DNA of 64,000 bases from Fastidiosipila sp963510375 (GTDB taxonomy: Bacteria; Bacillota; Clostridia; Saccharofermentanales; Fastidiosipilaceae). The notes beneath the pieces are model-generated. The model was given only the letters and a program-made list of their open reading frames with translations, did no database searches and was not told the DNA's origin. A program made the translations under genes and the position numbers. The stretch is from contig CAUPES010000009.1 of NCBI GenBank assembly GCA_963510375.1, positions 1-64,000 on the forward strand. The letters run 5' to 3'. Positions 34,709 to 44,277 of this stretch are shown piece after piece (within the stretch, counting starts at the first letter, position 1; each line of letters begins with the position of its first letter).

Positions 34709-36406
34709 ATGGAAAGAAACGTTAAAGAATTATATCAACTATGGTTAGACAAAGTAGAAGATGAAAGTCTTCTTGCCGAGTTGAAATCCATATCAGGAGA
34801 CGACGAAAAAATTAATGACGCCTTCTATCGTGATTTAGCTTTTGGTACTGGTGGATTGCGTGGAACTATCGGAGCTGGTACTAACAGAATGAACATTTAC
34901 ACTGTTGCCAAAGCTTCACAAGGTTTAGCTAATTACGTTAATAAAACAGCAAAATCAGAGCAAAAATCAATCGCTATCGGTTATGACTCACGTATTAAGT
35001 CTGACCTCTTCTCACAAGTAGCAGCAGCTGTTTATGCAGCAAACGGTATTCAAGTTCATCTTTATCCAGAACTAATGCCAACACCTGCAGTATCTTTTGC
35101 AATTAGAGAGTTGCAAACTGACGCCGGTGTAATGGTTACTGCTTCACACAACCCTGCTAAATACAATGGTTATAAAGTTTATGGTGCTGACGGTTGCCAA
35201 ATCAAGACAGACGTAGCTGCCGCAATTTCAGATGAGATCAACAAGTTAGATACTTTCAGCGATATTGTTGATTACGACTTTGACTCAGCTTTAGCCGCTG
35301 GTAAAATCAAATATATCGGACCTGAAGTTTACACAGCTTATATTGAAGCAGTTAAAAATGAATCCGAAATAGATGAAAACACTAAAATTAACAAAGATGT
35401 TAAAATCATCTACTCTCCAATTCACGGTGCAGGATTGAAACCTGTTTTACGTGCTTTGGAAGAAATGGGCTACACAAACTTGAGCGTTGTTAAAGAGCAA
35501 GAACAACCAGACGGAAACTTCCCAACTGCTCCATATCCAAACCCTGAGTATTCTGAAGCGATGGCTCTTGGTATTGAATATGCAAAACGTGAAGATGCTG
35601 ATATGTTCATGGCAACTGATCCTGACGCGGACCGTTTAGGTATCGCAATTAAGAACCCTTCAGGAGAGTTTGAGTTAGTTTCTGGTAACTTAGTTGGTGT
35701 ATTGTTGTTAGACTACATTATTCATCGTAAACAAACAACAAATACAATGCCAGAGAATCCAGTTTTTGTTAAAACTATCGTAACTACTTCTCTTGCAGAA
35801 AAAGTTGCTGAATCTAACAATGTTGAGACAGTTAATGTTCTAACAGGATTCAAGTACATTGGTGAACAAATAGCTAAGCTAGAAGCAGTTGGTAGAGTTG
35901 ACGACTACATCTTAGGTTACGAAGAAAGCTACGGTTACTTAAGTGGTCCTTATGTACGTGATAAAGATGCTGTTAATGCAGCTATCTTAGTTGCTGAAAT
36001 GTTCTCATACTACATGACTAACGGCGTCAACTTATTCGATAAACTTGAAGAAATTTACGCTAAATACGGCTTCTATCTTGATACTTTAGAGTCATATCAA
36101 TTCGAAGGTCAAGCTGGTTTCGAAAGAATGAACGCAATTATGCAAGGTCTACGTGATCAAGAAATTTCTGAAATCGCAGGTATGGAAGTTACAGAAATTT
36201 TCGACTATAACAAAGGTGTTGGCGATTTGCCAAAATCTGATGTCTTGAAATTTATACTTGGCGAAAATGGTAGCTTTGTAGTCAGACCTTCTGGTACTGA
36301 ACCTAAGTTAAAGATCTACATCTCACTTAAAGCAGATCGTGAACAGGCAGAAGCTCTAGAAAAAGAACTAAGATCAGAAATAGAAAAGATTGCTGGTATA
36401 AGATAG
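34709..36406 (+). CDS. pgcA: Phosphoglucomutase/phosphomannomutase
   Basis: A 565-aa alpha-phosphohexomutase, the same length as Bacillus PgcA. The phosphoserine loop is TASHNPAKYNGYKVYG, the metal loop DPDADRLG, the sugar loop GYEESYGY, and the C-terminal phosphate loop RPSGTEPKLKIY; all four are intact. It moves phosphate between C1 and C6 of glucose, and often of mannose. It could convert mannose-1-phosphate released by the GH130 phosphorylase into mannose-6-phosphate for ManA. GAGGT precedes the ATG; 105 bp separate it from manA. Confidence 0.94.
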   Translation: MERNVKELYQLWLDKVEDESLLAELKSISGDDEKINDAFYRDLAFGTGGLRGTIGAGTNRMNIYTVAKASQGLANYVNKTAKSEQKSIAIGYDSRIKSDLFSQVAAAVYAANGIQVHLYPELMPTPAVSFAIRELQTDAGVMVTASHNPAKYNGYKVYGADGCQIKTDVAAAISDEINKLDTFSDIVDYDFDSALAAGKIKYIGPEVYTAYIEAVKNESEIDENTKINKDVKIIYSPIHGAGLKPVLRALEEMGYTNLSVVKEQEQPDGNFPTAPYPNPEYSEAMALGIEYAKREDADMFMATDPDADRLGIAIKNPSGEFELVSGNLVGVLLLDYIIHRKQTTNTMPENPVFVKTIVTTSLAEKVAESNNVETVNVLTGFKYIGEQIAKLEAVGRVDDYILGYEESYGYLSGPYVRDKDAVNAAILVAEMFSYYMTNGVNLFDKLEEIYAKYGFYLDTLESYQFEGQAGFERMNAIMQGLRDQEISEIAGMEVTEIFDYNKGVGDLPKSDVLKFILGENGSFVVRPSGTEPKLKIYISLKADREQAEALEKELRSEIEKIAGIR

Positions 36407-36429
36407 TAAACTTACAAAAAGCAAAAATA

Positions 36430-36486
36430 AAAGCGGCGGAACAAATAAACTGCACTACAAAATTTGTTCCACCGCTTTCTTTTTCT
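36430..36486. terminator. Bidirectional terminator
   Basis: AAAGCGGCGGAACAAAT pairs with ATTTGTTCCACCGCTTT (one mismatch), with T-rich tails on both strands. It lies between the convergent phosphoglucomutase and ATP-grasp genes. Confidence 0.9.
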
Positions 36487-36511
36487 CAGCTTATACAAAA
36501 AGTATAGTGAA

Positions 36512-37552
36512 CTAAATATTTAACTCACTTAGTTCAAAACCTAAATATTTTTCCAGTTCTTTCTTTTTACCTTGACCATCCTTTAATTGAGTATATGATT
36601 GGAAAAGGTCGAAACTAGCACCTCTATTGGCTTCGATCAAGCATGGACCTGTTTCTGTTATCGCAACATCCCAACCAATAAAATTAAGATCTGTCAATTC
36701 CAGTGCTTGTTTACATATATCCAAAACTTCGTTGAAATATGGCACTTGAAAACCAATCAGCTTAAATCCTGTATATTGATTTTCGCTAAACTCCTTGATA
36801 TTAGGATAAATTCTAAAGAAAGGATAGTTAACAACTCCGTTTTCATCTAAAACACAAGAAGCACCCTGTAGTGAGCAGTTATCCTTGTCACAATCATCAG
36901 TTGCTATTCTTGATGCCACGAATGGTGTTGAAATATTGCCTTGCTTATCTCTTATCGTCATAACTCTAATAGTATTTACAGAATTCAAAGACAATTTAGA
37001 CATTTCATGATGTTGAACAATATTTTCTTCCAAAACCAAAAGTTCTCTTTCTATAAGGTCTTCATAAATTTTACTTAGCGGCTTCGACTCTAGTTCTTGC
37101 CTAGTCAATTTAAATACAGACTTACCACCATAACCAAACGGATTTTTTGCCCACACTAAATCATGATCGGCAACAAATTTACAAAAGTCAGCATAACTTG
37201 AGTAGCGTAAATCTAAGCTACTTATCGTTCTAAATCGCTCAAAATTTTTATTAAATAAACCTTTATCTTCTATGATGCTAAAATCTTTAGACTCTGTATC
37301 AAAATAATCTGCTATCTCCCTATAGTGTGGCAAATTACATACAAACGATTTCCTATACTCACTATTTGTATTTTGGTGAAAACCAAAAACAAAATACTCA
37401 CCCCAGTTGAAACCTGCATTGTTGCATCTTTTAATATCAGAGCACAAATCATAATAAGACCTTCCTGTTGTCCTTTTAGCCTGTCTAATAAGTGGTAACA
37501 AACTTTTCCAGTCAACAGTGAAGAGCTTCTTGATAACTTGAGCAAACCCCAT
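36512..37552 (-). CDS. Sugar-transfer-associated ATP-grasp protein
   Basis: A 346-aa protein of the ATP-grasp family found beside polysaccharide genes. Visible motifs are WAKNPFGYGGKSV (glycine-rich ATP lid, about 133-145), VQHHEMSKL with NSVNTIRVMTI, SRIA, and a metal-binding end FIGWDVAITETGPCLIEANRG. The family is thought to ligate carboxylates to amines on sugars or carrier molecules; the substrate is unknown. GAGAGGG precedes the ATG. It lies downstream of an XRE regulator gene on the same strand (58 bp), so it may be controlled by it. Confidence 0.82.
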   Translation of the reverse strand: MGFAQVIKKLFTVDWKSLLPLIRQAKRTTGRSYYDLCSDIKRCNNAGFNWGEYFVFGFHQNTNSEYRKSFVCNLPHYREIADYFDTESKDFSIIEDKGLFNKNFERFRTISSLDLRYSSYADFCKFVADHDLVWAKNPFGYGGKSVFKLTRQELESKPLSKIYEDLIERELLVLEENIVQHHEMSKLSLNSVNTIRVMTIRDKQGNISTPFVASRIATDDCDKDNCSLQGASCVLDENGVVNYPFFRIYPNIKEFSENQYTGFKLIGFQVPYFNEVLDICKQALELTDLNFIGWDVAITETGPCLIEANRGASFDLFQSYTQLKDGQGKKKELEKYLGFELSELNI

Positions 37553-37610
37553 TACATATCCCTCTCAAAATTTATCAATTTTTATCTATTGTATTTAATT
37601 GTAATACAAA

Positions 37611-37871
37611 CTAATCATCCTTGCGCTTCTTATATTCATAATCACCTGATCCATCTAGATCAAAAATTTCATAGATTGAAGCATTAACTGCTTCTGCTAT
37701 TTTGTATGCTAAACTCAAGCTAGGTATAGTCTTACCATTTTCAATTTTATTAATACTAATTCTGGAAACACCAACTTTTTTACCTAACCTATGTTGTGAT
37801 AAATTGTATGGCAGACGATATTCTCTAATTCTGTTTCTCATTTTCATGTCTTTTTCTTTATCTTCACTCAT
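37611..37871 (-). CDS. XRE-family helix-turn-helix regulator
   Basis: An 86-aa protein that is little more than a DNA-binding domain. Its HTH (YNLSQHRLGKKVGVSRISIN, then KIENGKTIPSL) matches the Cro/cI type, followed by LAYKIAEAVNASIYEIFDLD. GAGG precedes the ATG. It sits just upstream of the ATP-grasp gene and opposite the direction of no neighbour, so autoregulation plus control of the ATP-grasp gene is the simplest view. Its operator was not identified. Confidence 0.88.
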   Translation of the reverse strand: MSEDKEKDMKMRNRIREYRLPYNLSQHRLGKKVGVSRISINKIENGKTIPSLSLAYKIAEAVNASIYEIFDLDGSGDYEYKKRKDD

Positions 37872-37949
37872 ATTAAAAACCTCACTTTCTTAATATCTCA
37901 GGTTAAAATTACTTTACCACAAATTTCCATTATTTTCTATAAAAAAATA

Positions 37950-37982
37950 ACAACGGAGCAGAAAGTCTATTCTGCTCCGTTG
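37950..37982 (-). terminator. Terminator after the GH38 gene
   Basis: CAACGGAGCAGAA and TTCTGCTCCGTTG form a perfect 13-bp stem, with a T-run following on the minus strand (TTATTTTTTT). It lies 30 bp past the stop of the alpha-mannosidase gene. Confidence 0.92.
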
Positions 37983-38011
37983 AACCTTTTTTATAAATTT
38001 TTAATTATTTG

Positions 38012-41000
38012 CTACTTAATTCTCAAGCTGTAAATTTCGTAAGGTTTCATTGTGAAGTGGATACCTTCTTCATCTACAACAGGTTGTGCAGCCTCATCTA
38101 CACTTAGAGTACGCTCTTGTAAGTTACATGCTTCAACTGAAGAGAATTCGCCATTCCATTTCAATGTTACATGTGTGTAGGAGTTTTCTGACTCGTACAA
38201 TCTTACAACTTTACCTTCGCCATCTTCAGCAACCTTAACAGTCTCAATAACTACATTAGGTGAGTCTACTGAAACTAGTGAGAATTTACCTTTATCAGCT
38301 GTATTATCTTTAACAATAACTTCTTGGTTCAAGTTGTATGATTCTTCAACTGTTCTACCTACTCTGAAATCACCTTCATGTGGCAATAGTGAGTAAGTGA
38401 AGTAATGTGTCTCACGGTCTGAAACTGGGTTTGGTTGAATACCTGACTTAATTAAGCTTAGTACTATTGTGGATTCCATGAAGGAGTGACCATATTTACA
38501 GTCATTCATCAAGGATACACCGTAGTTACCTTCTGATAAGTCTACCCATTTATGTGCACAAGTTTCGAATCTTGCTTGATCCCAGCTTGTATTTTTGTGG
38601 ATCTTACGTTTGATATTACCAAATTGAATATCAAATGTAGCTTCATCAGTATTTACGTTAACTGGGAAGTGAACCTTGAGTAAGTGTTGGAATTCATTCC
38701 ATTCAACTACGTTTACAAAGTCAATTCTGCGGCTATCAGCATAGAAATGAATATCTTGGTTTAATGTTGATTTGCTGAACTTACGTACTACACGCAATGT
38801 TGCTCTAACATCACCTACTTCAACCCATTCAGCACTCTCTACATCTGTTAGATCCCAGAACTTCTCTGTGTAGTAGTAGTCGATATCCCAGTTATCGTAG
38901 TACATTGGTTTATCTTCATAGACACGTAATAAGTTTGCTCTCTTACCGTCTTGAACTACTTCACGTTTGTTGTCCTTATCGTAGATAGATGTAATGTTGA
39001 AGTCTTCATCAAATTTAACATCATAGAAAGGAGTTTCAATGCTATGTTTATCTGCTGATAATACTAAGCGATTCTTTGACTCTACTTCTTGATTTAGTTT
39101 TGTGAAACTCTCGTAACCTTTGCTTGGTAAGTTTTCAACGTAAGCAATTGCACCATCATTTGTTTGTTGTACTGCATAAACAGATCCATCTGATGCTTGG
39201 ATTGCTTTTGCATCGATATTGCCTAGTTTTACAACATCATTTCTTGTGTAACCATGTGGGTTGAATAGTGTTAGCTTGTCGCCTTCACCTAACAAGTAAT
39301 CTAGACGTGCATCAATAAGCTTGCAAATAGTTGCTTTTGCTTCTCTATATTCTAGCCTTGTTACTTCATAGACTTCGTTAATAGCTGTACCTGGTAAGAT
39401 ATCGTGGAATTGGTTACGTAGTACCATTGTCCAGATTTGATCAATATCTTCTTTTGGATAATCAACACCATCAAGAGCCAATGATGAAATCAACTCTAAT
39501 GCCATTAATCCTAATTCTGTCTTACGGTTAGAGCGTTTATTTCTAGCCATACTTGTGTAAGTACCACGGTGATATTCTAAGTATAGATCTCCATGCCAGA
39601 CTGGTAGTTTAGGATTGTTACCTACTCTTTCTTCTAGCTCTTCGAAATATTGTTTTGCATAAACTTGACGAGTCTTAGGAATACCTGTGATACCTTTGCT
39701 TAGACGTTTCTCTGTTTCTAGCATCCAACGGGTAGCTCCACCACCACCATCACCATGACCGAAGCAGACTAAGATATCGTTATTCAAATCTTTTTGTTGA
39801 TATCTCTCCCAAGCTCCGCAAATTGCATCTGGATGTAGCATACCGTTATATGTAGTATTAAAATCAGCTTTAACATCTTGACCGATTGCTGGAGTTGTAA
39901 TCATGTGTGTTAGAACTTCAGTACCGTCAATACCTTTCCAATGGAAAGTATCAAAAGGAATCTTGTTAACTTGGCTCCATGAAATCTTAGTTGTCATGAA
40001 GTAGTCAACATCACTCTTCTTCAATAGTTGTGGCAACTGTGCGTTATAACCGAAAGTATCTGGTAACCAGTAAACTCTATTTTCACGACCAAAGTTCTCA
40101 CGGTTGAATTTCTTACCATATAGCATTTGACGAGTTAAACTCTCACCGGATGAGATATTTGTATCCATCTCAACCCAGTTAGCACCTTCAGGCTCCCAAC
40201 GTCCTTCTTTTACTCTTTCTTTGATACGTTCGAACATTTCTGGATAACGTTCTTTAACGTATGAGTAAACTTGAGGTGTACTGTGTAAGAATTTATAGTC
40301 TGGATACTCTTCCATCAGCTTAAGTACTGTAGCGAAACTACGTACTACTTTTTCCTTAGTTTGTGATACGGTCCACCACCAAGCAACGTCAATATGAGTG
40401 TGTCCAATACAGCTTGCAATAACTTCATCTTCTCCTGCTAGATCTGTGTATAAATCTTTTGCCAAGAATTCTCTTGTTTCTTTTACTGAAGCATAAAATT
40501 CTTCACTATAAGGAACACGTAAATCTAATAGGTTAACTGCATCGTTCAAAACTTTTGTAAGTTTAATTTTGCTTAGACTCTCATCCTCTAAGCGTTTAAA
40601 TGCTTGTAGAGGAATTTGCAAATCATAGTATAGATCCTTGATTTCTGGATCAATTTCTAGAAGAGCAGTTGAGAAGTTAAATTCGTGGTATAAAGTACCT
40701 GAATATGCTTGTACATCTAGTTTGTATACATCACCGGCTTTTGCATTCTCTGATAAAAGAACGTCCAAGTGGTTAACATCCATACCTTGAGTAACTTTGC
40801 CATTTACGAATAGCAAGAATTGCGGATTACGCATGTCCTCACCACCTTCAAATTGGCTTGATACTTTAATCCATAGTGGTTTACCATCAAACTCTTCTGG
40901 TACAACTACTTCATTTTTGAACCAGTAGTGATTGTCTGGGCCATACCAGTGCATAGTTGCGTTATCAAACTCTGCATATGGAGTAGGATCTTGATCAGCT

Positions 41001-41125
41001 TCTTCTGGGTAGAAAAACTGTCCTTTTTTGAATTGCCATTTCTTAGGTGTTGGCAATGCTTGTTTGACAGTTAGTCTTTTCAACTGATCACAAATAGTTT
41101 GTACACGTTCTGGAAGATAATTCAT
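38012..41125 (-). CDS. Alpha-mannosidase (glycoside hydrolase family 38)
   Basis: A 1037-aa retaining alpha-mannosidase. The N-terminal domain precedes the GH38 catalytic barrel, with zinc ligands in GHTHIDVAWWW (about 241-250) and the nucleophile Asp in LPDTFGYNAQ (near 355). A mid-domain and C-terminal beta domains follow (about 540-1037). There is no signal peptide, so it acts on imported oligosaccharides in the cytoplasm. It lies 63 bp after the GH130 gene and is probably cotranscribed. With GH130 and the ABC importer it suggests use of mannose-rich glycans such as host N-glycans. Confidence 0.93.
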   Translation of the reverse strand: MNYLPERVQTICDQLKRLTVKQALPTPKKWQFKKGQFFYPEEADQDPTPYAEFDNATMHWYGPDNHYWFKNEVVVPEEFDGKPLWIKVSSQFEGGEDMRNPQFLLFVNGKVTQGMDVNHLDVLLSENAKAGDVYKLDVQAYSGTLYHEFNFSTALLEIDPEIKDLYYDLQIPLQAFKRLEDESLSKIKLTKVLNDAVNLLDLRVPYSEEFYASVKETREFLAKDLYTDLAGEDEVIASCIGHTHIDVAWWWTVSQTKEKVVRSFATVLKLMEEYPDYKFLHSTPQVYSYVKERYPEMFERIKERVKEGRWEPEGANWVEMDTNISSGESLTRQMLYGKKFNRENFGRENRVYWLPDTFGYNAQLPQLLKKSDVDYFMTTKISWSQVNKIPFDTFHWKGIDGTEVLTHMITTPAIGQDVKADFNTTYNGMLHPDAICGAWERYQQKDLNNDILVCFGHGDGGGGATRWMLETEKRLSKGITGIPKTRQVYAKQYFEELEERVGNNPKLPVWHGDLYLEYHRGTYTSMARNKRSNRKTELGLMALELISSLALDGVDYPKEDIDQIWTMVLRNQFHDILPGTAINEVYEVTRLEYREAKATICKLIDARLDYLLGEGDKLTLFNPHGYTRNDVVKLGNIDAKAIQASDGSVYAVQQTNDGAIAYVENLPSKGYESFTKLNQEVESKNRLVLSADKHSIETPFYDVKFDEDFNITSIYDKDNKREVVQDGKRANLLRVYEDKPMYYDNWDIDYYYTEKFWDLTDVESAEWVEVGDVRATLRVVRKFSKSTLNQDIHFYADSRRIDFVNVVEWNEFQHLLKVHFPVNVNTDEATFDIQFGNIKRKIHKNTSWDQARFETCAHKWVDLSEGNYGVSLMNDCKYGHSFMESTIVLSLIKSGIQPNPVSDRETHYFTYSLLPHEGDFRVGRTVEESYNLNQEVIVKDNTADKGKFSLVSVDSPNVVIETVKVAEDGEGKVVRLYESENSYTHVTLKWNGEFSSVEACNLQERTLSVDEAAQPVVDEEGIHFTMKPYEIYSLRIK

Positions 41126-41188
41126 CTTTCATCCCTTTCTTTTTGTGTCTTATTTTTTACCTTTTGTTTTCTCTAAAAAATACTGCCA

Positions 41189-42199
41189 CTATTCTTCGAA
41201 GTGACCATCTTTTGTATATTGAACTAATTCATCAACAGTAGTGAAAGCCAAAGCTGTAACTGTATCAGCTGCACCATAGTACATTGCAATACGACCTGTT
41301 TCACTATCTGCTAGTACCGCACATGGGAATGTAACGTTAGGAACGTCACCAGCCATTTCATATAGTTCATGTGGTGCTAATACGTAATCTTTGGAGCGGT
41401 ATAAAACTTTCCATGGTTCATCAATATCTAAGATAGCTGAACCGACACGATATACGTAACCATTAGCTGTATTAATAACACCATGATAAATTACTAACCA
41501 ACCTTCATCTGTTTCGATAGGTACTGGTCCTGGACCAATTTTCAAGCTTTGCCATGCTGATGTATCACCTTTGACTGCACCCATAACATATCTATGACGA
41601 CCCCAGTATATTAAGTCTTCACTTTGGCTTACGAAAATATCACCAAAAGGTGTGTGACCAGTATCTGAAGGACGGCTGAGCATCATATATCTGCCATTAA
41701 TCTTACGTGGGAAAAGTACACCATTTCTATTGTATGGTAGGTAAGCATTTTCCATTTGATGGAAAGTCTTAAAATCTTTTGTCCATGCCACACCAATTGT
41801 AGGACCATGGTAACCATTACACCAGTTTACATAGTACTTATCTTCAATCTTAATAACACGTGGATCATATCTATATTCACGGGTCATTACATTCTCTGCA
41901 TCTTCCATGCTCTCATCTGGGACTAGATGAATTGGAGTATCATCAATCTCCCAGTTCAAACCATCTTTACTAAAACCTGCGAAAATATCCATACTTACTG
42001 AACGGCTATCGCAACGAAATACACCTGCAAAACCATCCTCAAATGGTACTACTGCACTATTGAAAACACTATTAGAAACAGCATTACCGTCTCTTCCTAT
42101 AACAGGGTTTCCTGAAAATTTCCAAAATGGTAGTGGACCATCTTTCTTTCTATCTTCCCAAGGCATATTTGGAATTGCCGGACCTATAATTTTTGTCAT
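41189..42199 (-). CDS. Glycoside hydrolase family 130 beta-mannoside phosphorylase
   Basis: A 336-aa GH130 five-bladed beta-propeller. These enzymes use phosphate to split beta-1,4-mannosides, giving mannose-1-phosphate. Family segments include RDGNAVSNSVFNSAVVPF, the catalytic-Asp-bearing RYDPRVIKIEDKYYV (near 112), the phosphate-binding LSRPSDTGHTPFGD and YYGAADT at the end. The reducing-end sugar (glucose, mannose or N-acetylglucosamine) cannot be told from sight. Pairing with a GH38 alpha-mannosidase favours the Man-GlcNAc core of N-glycans. GAAGGAG precedes the ATG. Confidence 0.9.
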   Translation of the reverse strand: MTKIIGPAIPNMPWEDRKKDGPLPFWKFSGNPVIGRDGNAVSNSVFNSAVVPFEDGFAGVFRCDSRSVSMDIFAGFSKDGLNWEIDDTPIHLVPDESMEDAENVMTREYRYDPRVIKIEDKYYVNWCNGYHGPTIGVAWTKDFKTFHQMENAYLPYNRNGVLFPRKINGRYMMLSRPSDTGHTPFGDIFVSQSEDLIYWGRHRYVMGAVKGDTSAWQSLKIGPGPVPIETDEGWLVIYHGVINTANGYVYRVGSAILDIDEPWKVLYRSKDYVLAPHELYEMAGDVPNVTFPCAVLADSETGRIAMYYGAADTVTALAFTTVDELVQYTKDGHFEE

Positions 42200-42250
42200 C
42201 TCATACTCCTTCTATTAAAAAGATTTTTCTAAATTTTATTCTTAAAATAA

Positions 42251-42280
42251 GTATAACTTGAAATAAATTGTTTTTCACAA
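42251..42280 (-). promoter_or_regulatory. Possible promoter of GH130-GH38
   Basis: On the minus strand, TTGTGA (42280-42275) and TTATAC (42256-42251) are 18 bp apart. This would give the two glycosidase genes their own start, separate from the transporter genes upstream. Confidence 0.45.
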
Positions 42281-42301
42281 CCAATCTCATTAATTCAAAA
42301 A

Positions 42302-42339
42302 AGATGACGGATACATGTATAAACATTTTTCCGTCATCT
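42302..42339 (-). terminator. Terminator between transporter and glycosidase genes
   Basis: AGATGACGG and CCGTCATCT form a perfect 9-bp stem followed on the minus strand by a TTTTTT run. It separates the solute-binding protein gene from the GH130-GH38 genes, so the two halves may be expressed at different levels. Confidence 0.85.
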
Positions 42340-42456
42340 ACATAATACCTTAATTCGAAATTAATCCAATAAGGACTTATTAAATTTTACTTGGAGTAAA
42401 TTTTAATTACTCTCAAGCGGAAGCATAACAATTTTTCAATTTATAATTTCTTATAA

Positions 42457-44112
42457 TTATTTTCCTAAGAAAGCATTGATTTGCTTTTGAGCCTCATCGA
42501 TAACTTTTTTAATACCAGCTGCTTCTTGCTCTGCGTGCATTTGATCTAATACAGCTTGTAATCCATTAACACCAGCTGAACCTGTCAACAATGTTGCTTG
42601 ATATTTCTTGATAATGTTATCCAATGCTGCAATTTCTGATTCAACTTCTTTAGGATTGAATACGAAACCTAATAGCTCAGAAGCTTTAGCTTCTTTATTC
42701 ATTTGGTGAATATCTTTACGATATTGATCAGCATTTGCTTTCTCTAGAATTGGATCACCAATCTTCAAGTTTGGATATTGTGCTGCATTTTCTTCGTTAA
42801 CTTTATCAGCAGCAATATACATGTTCATGAATTGACCTTGTGAATAAGCTGGTACTGCATATTTGTTTGCACCTTGTTCTGTCTTAACAATTACATTTTC
42901 TTTATCTGTCTTATTCCAGTGTGTACCTTCAATACCGTATGCTAATAAGTTACGGAGATATTGGTCAACATTCATTCTTTCAATCATCTTAATTGCGTCA
43001 TCAGCATTTTGTGTTGCTTTAGAAACTACTAAGTATGAACCTTGAATTGTTCCTGATGTGAACATTGGGTCTAGACGTCTGTTGACTTCTACACCAGCAG
43101 GTCTCTTTTGTCCCCAAATACTTGCTGCTTCGTCCCAACCTTGTGCTGAGAAGATTGCATCTGAATCTGGATCTTTTTCGTCACGTGTATTTGCGTCTGG
43201 GTTAATGTAACCTTTGTCATACCATTCTGCTAACAATTTGAACTTGTGAATTGCATCTTCTTGTGCATAAATGTTCTTAGCTTCTGTTGTACCGAATAGA
43301 ACACCTACACCAGCTGCCATTGTTTCATACTCGAATAGCATTGAGTTAATACCACTCTTATCGAAGTACAATGGATACTTATTCAAGTGTGCTGGCATTT
43401 CTGCATCGCTTGCTGCAATCTTGTCTAAGATCTTAGAGCCTAGATCATCCATTGATTTAACATCTTTAATATCTAATTTATAAGCGTCTACTAGTTTTTT
43501 ATCAAATACCCAGTATTGTGATGCAGCTGAGTCTTTGTATGCAGGAACACCAAAAACTTGGCCGTCTGATCTAGTAACACCTTTCCATAATTGCTCTGAA
43601 ATTAACGCTTTTAAGTTAGGTGCTTTGTCAATAACTGTTCTAATGTCTAGGAACAAGTCTTGGTTAGCAAATTGTTGTACACCTGTAATTGCTGAACCAA
43701 ATGCTAAGTCATAAGCTTCACCACCATTGATGATTGTATTTAGGTTTGAACCATACTCATCCCAACCATGGTATACTAATTCGACTTCAACATTCATGTG
43801 TTTCTTTGTATATTCGTTAATTTTGTCGTTAACTAGTTTTAGATCTTCTGGTGTACCACCAATTGTGTGGTAAATTAACTTTTTACCGTGACCTTTATAA
43901 TCAGGTAATTCAGCTGAGAAAACACCTTTCTCTAAATTTACTTGTACAGGATCTTTTGAAGGATCATTTGCTTCTTCTGAAGAGCCTGATTCTGCTGGTT
44001 TGCCTCCTGTAGTTTTCTTTGTATCACTACCTTTATTAGTGTTACATGCTACTAAAGAAGTTACCAAAACTAGTGCTAATGCAGCACTTAATGCTTTTTT
44101 GAATTTCTTCAT
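42457..44112 (-). CDS. Carbohydrate ABC transporter substrate-binding lipoprotein
   Basis: A 551-aa lipoprotein that captures sugar outside the cell. The signal peptide ends in a lipobox LVAC with Cys23, followed by a Gly/Ser/Lys-rich linker and a type 2 periplasmic-binding fold (about 60-450). The C-terminal part (SELLGFVFNPKEVESEIAAL onward) resembles the DUF3502 tail of LplA-type binding proteins. The ATG at 44112 is chosen because GGAGGT lies four bases upstream and the signal peptide starts there; an in-frame ATG 15 codons earlier is unlikely. It follows two LplB/LplC-type permease genes. A mannosyl oligosaccharide is the likely ligand by context. Confidence 0.9.
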   Translation of the reverse strand: MKKFKKALSAALALVLVTSLVACNTNKGSDTKKTTGGKPAESGSSEEANDPSKDPVQVNLEKGVFSAELPDYKGHGKKLIYHTIGGTPEDLKLVNDKINEYTKKHMNVEVELVYHGWDEYGSNLNTIINGGEAYDLAFGSAITGVQQFANQDLFLDIRTVIDKAPNLKALISEQLWKGVTRSDGQVFGVPAYKDSAASQYWVFDKKLVDAYKLDIKDVKSMDDLGSKILDKIAASDAEMPAHLNKYPLYFDKSGINSMLFEYETMAAGVGVLFGTTEAKNIYAQEDAIHKFKLLAEWYDKGYINPDANTRDEKDPDSDAIFSAQGWDEAASIWGQKRPAGVEVNRRLDPMFTSGTIQGSYLVVSKATQNADDAIKMIERMNVDQYLRNLLAYGIEGTHWNKTDKENVIVKTEQGANKYAVPAYSQGQFMNMYIAADKVNEENAAQYPNLKIGDPILEKANADQYRKDIHQMNKEAKASELLGFVFNPKEVESEIAALDNIIKKYQATLLTGSAGVNGLQAVLDQMHAEQEAAGIKKVIDEAQKQINAFLGK

Positions 44113-44247
44113 AACTACCTCCATTTGAAATTCTATCCCTCTACGAGTTGCTTCCAACCCCCGCTTCAGAATAATGATACTTTCGCATCACTAACTTTCT
44201 TATTTTTTTCACTGCCTTATAGGCTTTTGAAAACTAATTTATAATCG

Positions 44248-44265
44248 TGCACTTTATTACGTGCA
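44248..44265 (-). other. Small hairpin between permease and binding-protein genes
   Basis: TGCAC and GTGCA form a short stem around an 8-nt loop in the 165-bp gap between the permease and binding-protein genes. Such hairpins can tune the ratio of binding protein to permease. It has no T-run, so it is unlikely to terminate. Confidence 0.3.
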
Positions 44266-44277
44266 TTGCCCAATACT

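Noticed and set aside
44113..44157. Longer start for the sugar-binding lipoprotein
   Set aside because: The 15 extra residues precede a complete lipoprotein signal and contain the GGAGGT that serves the ATG at 44112.
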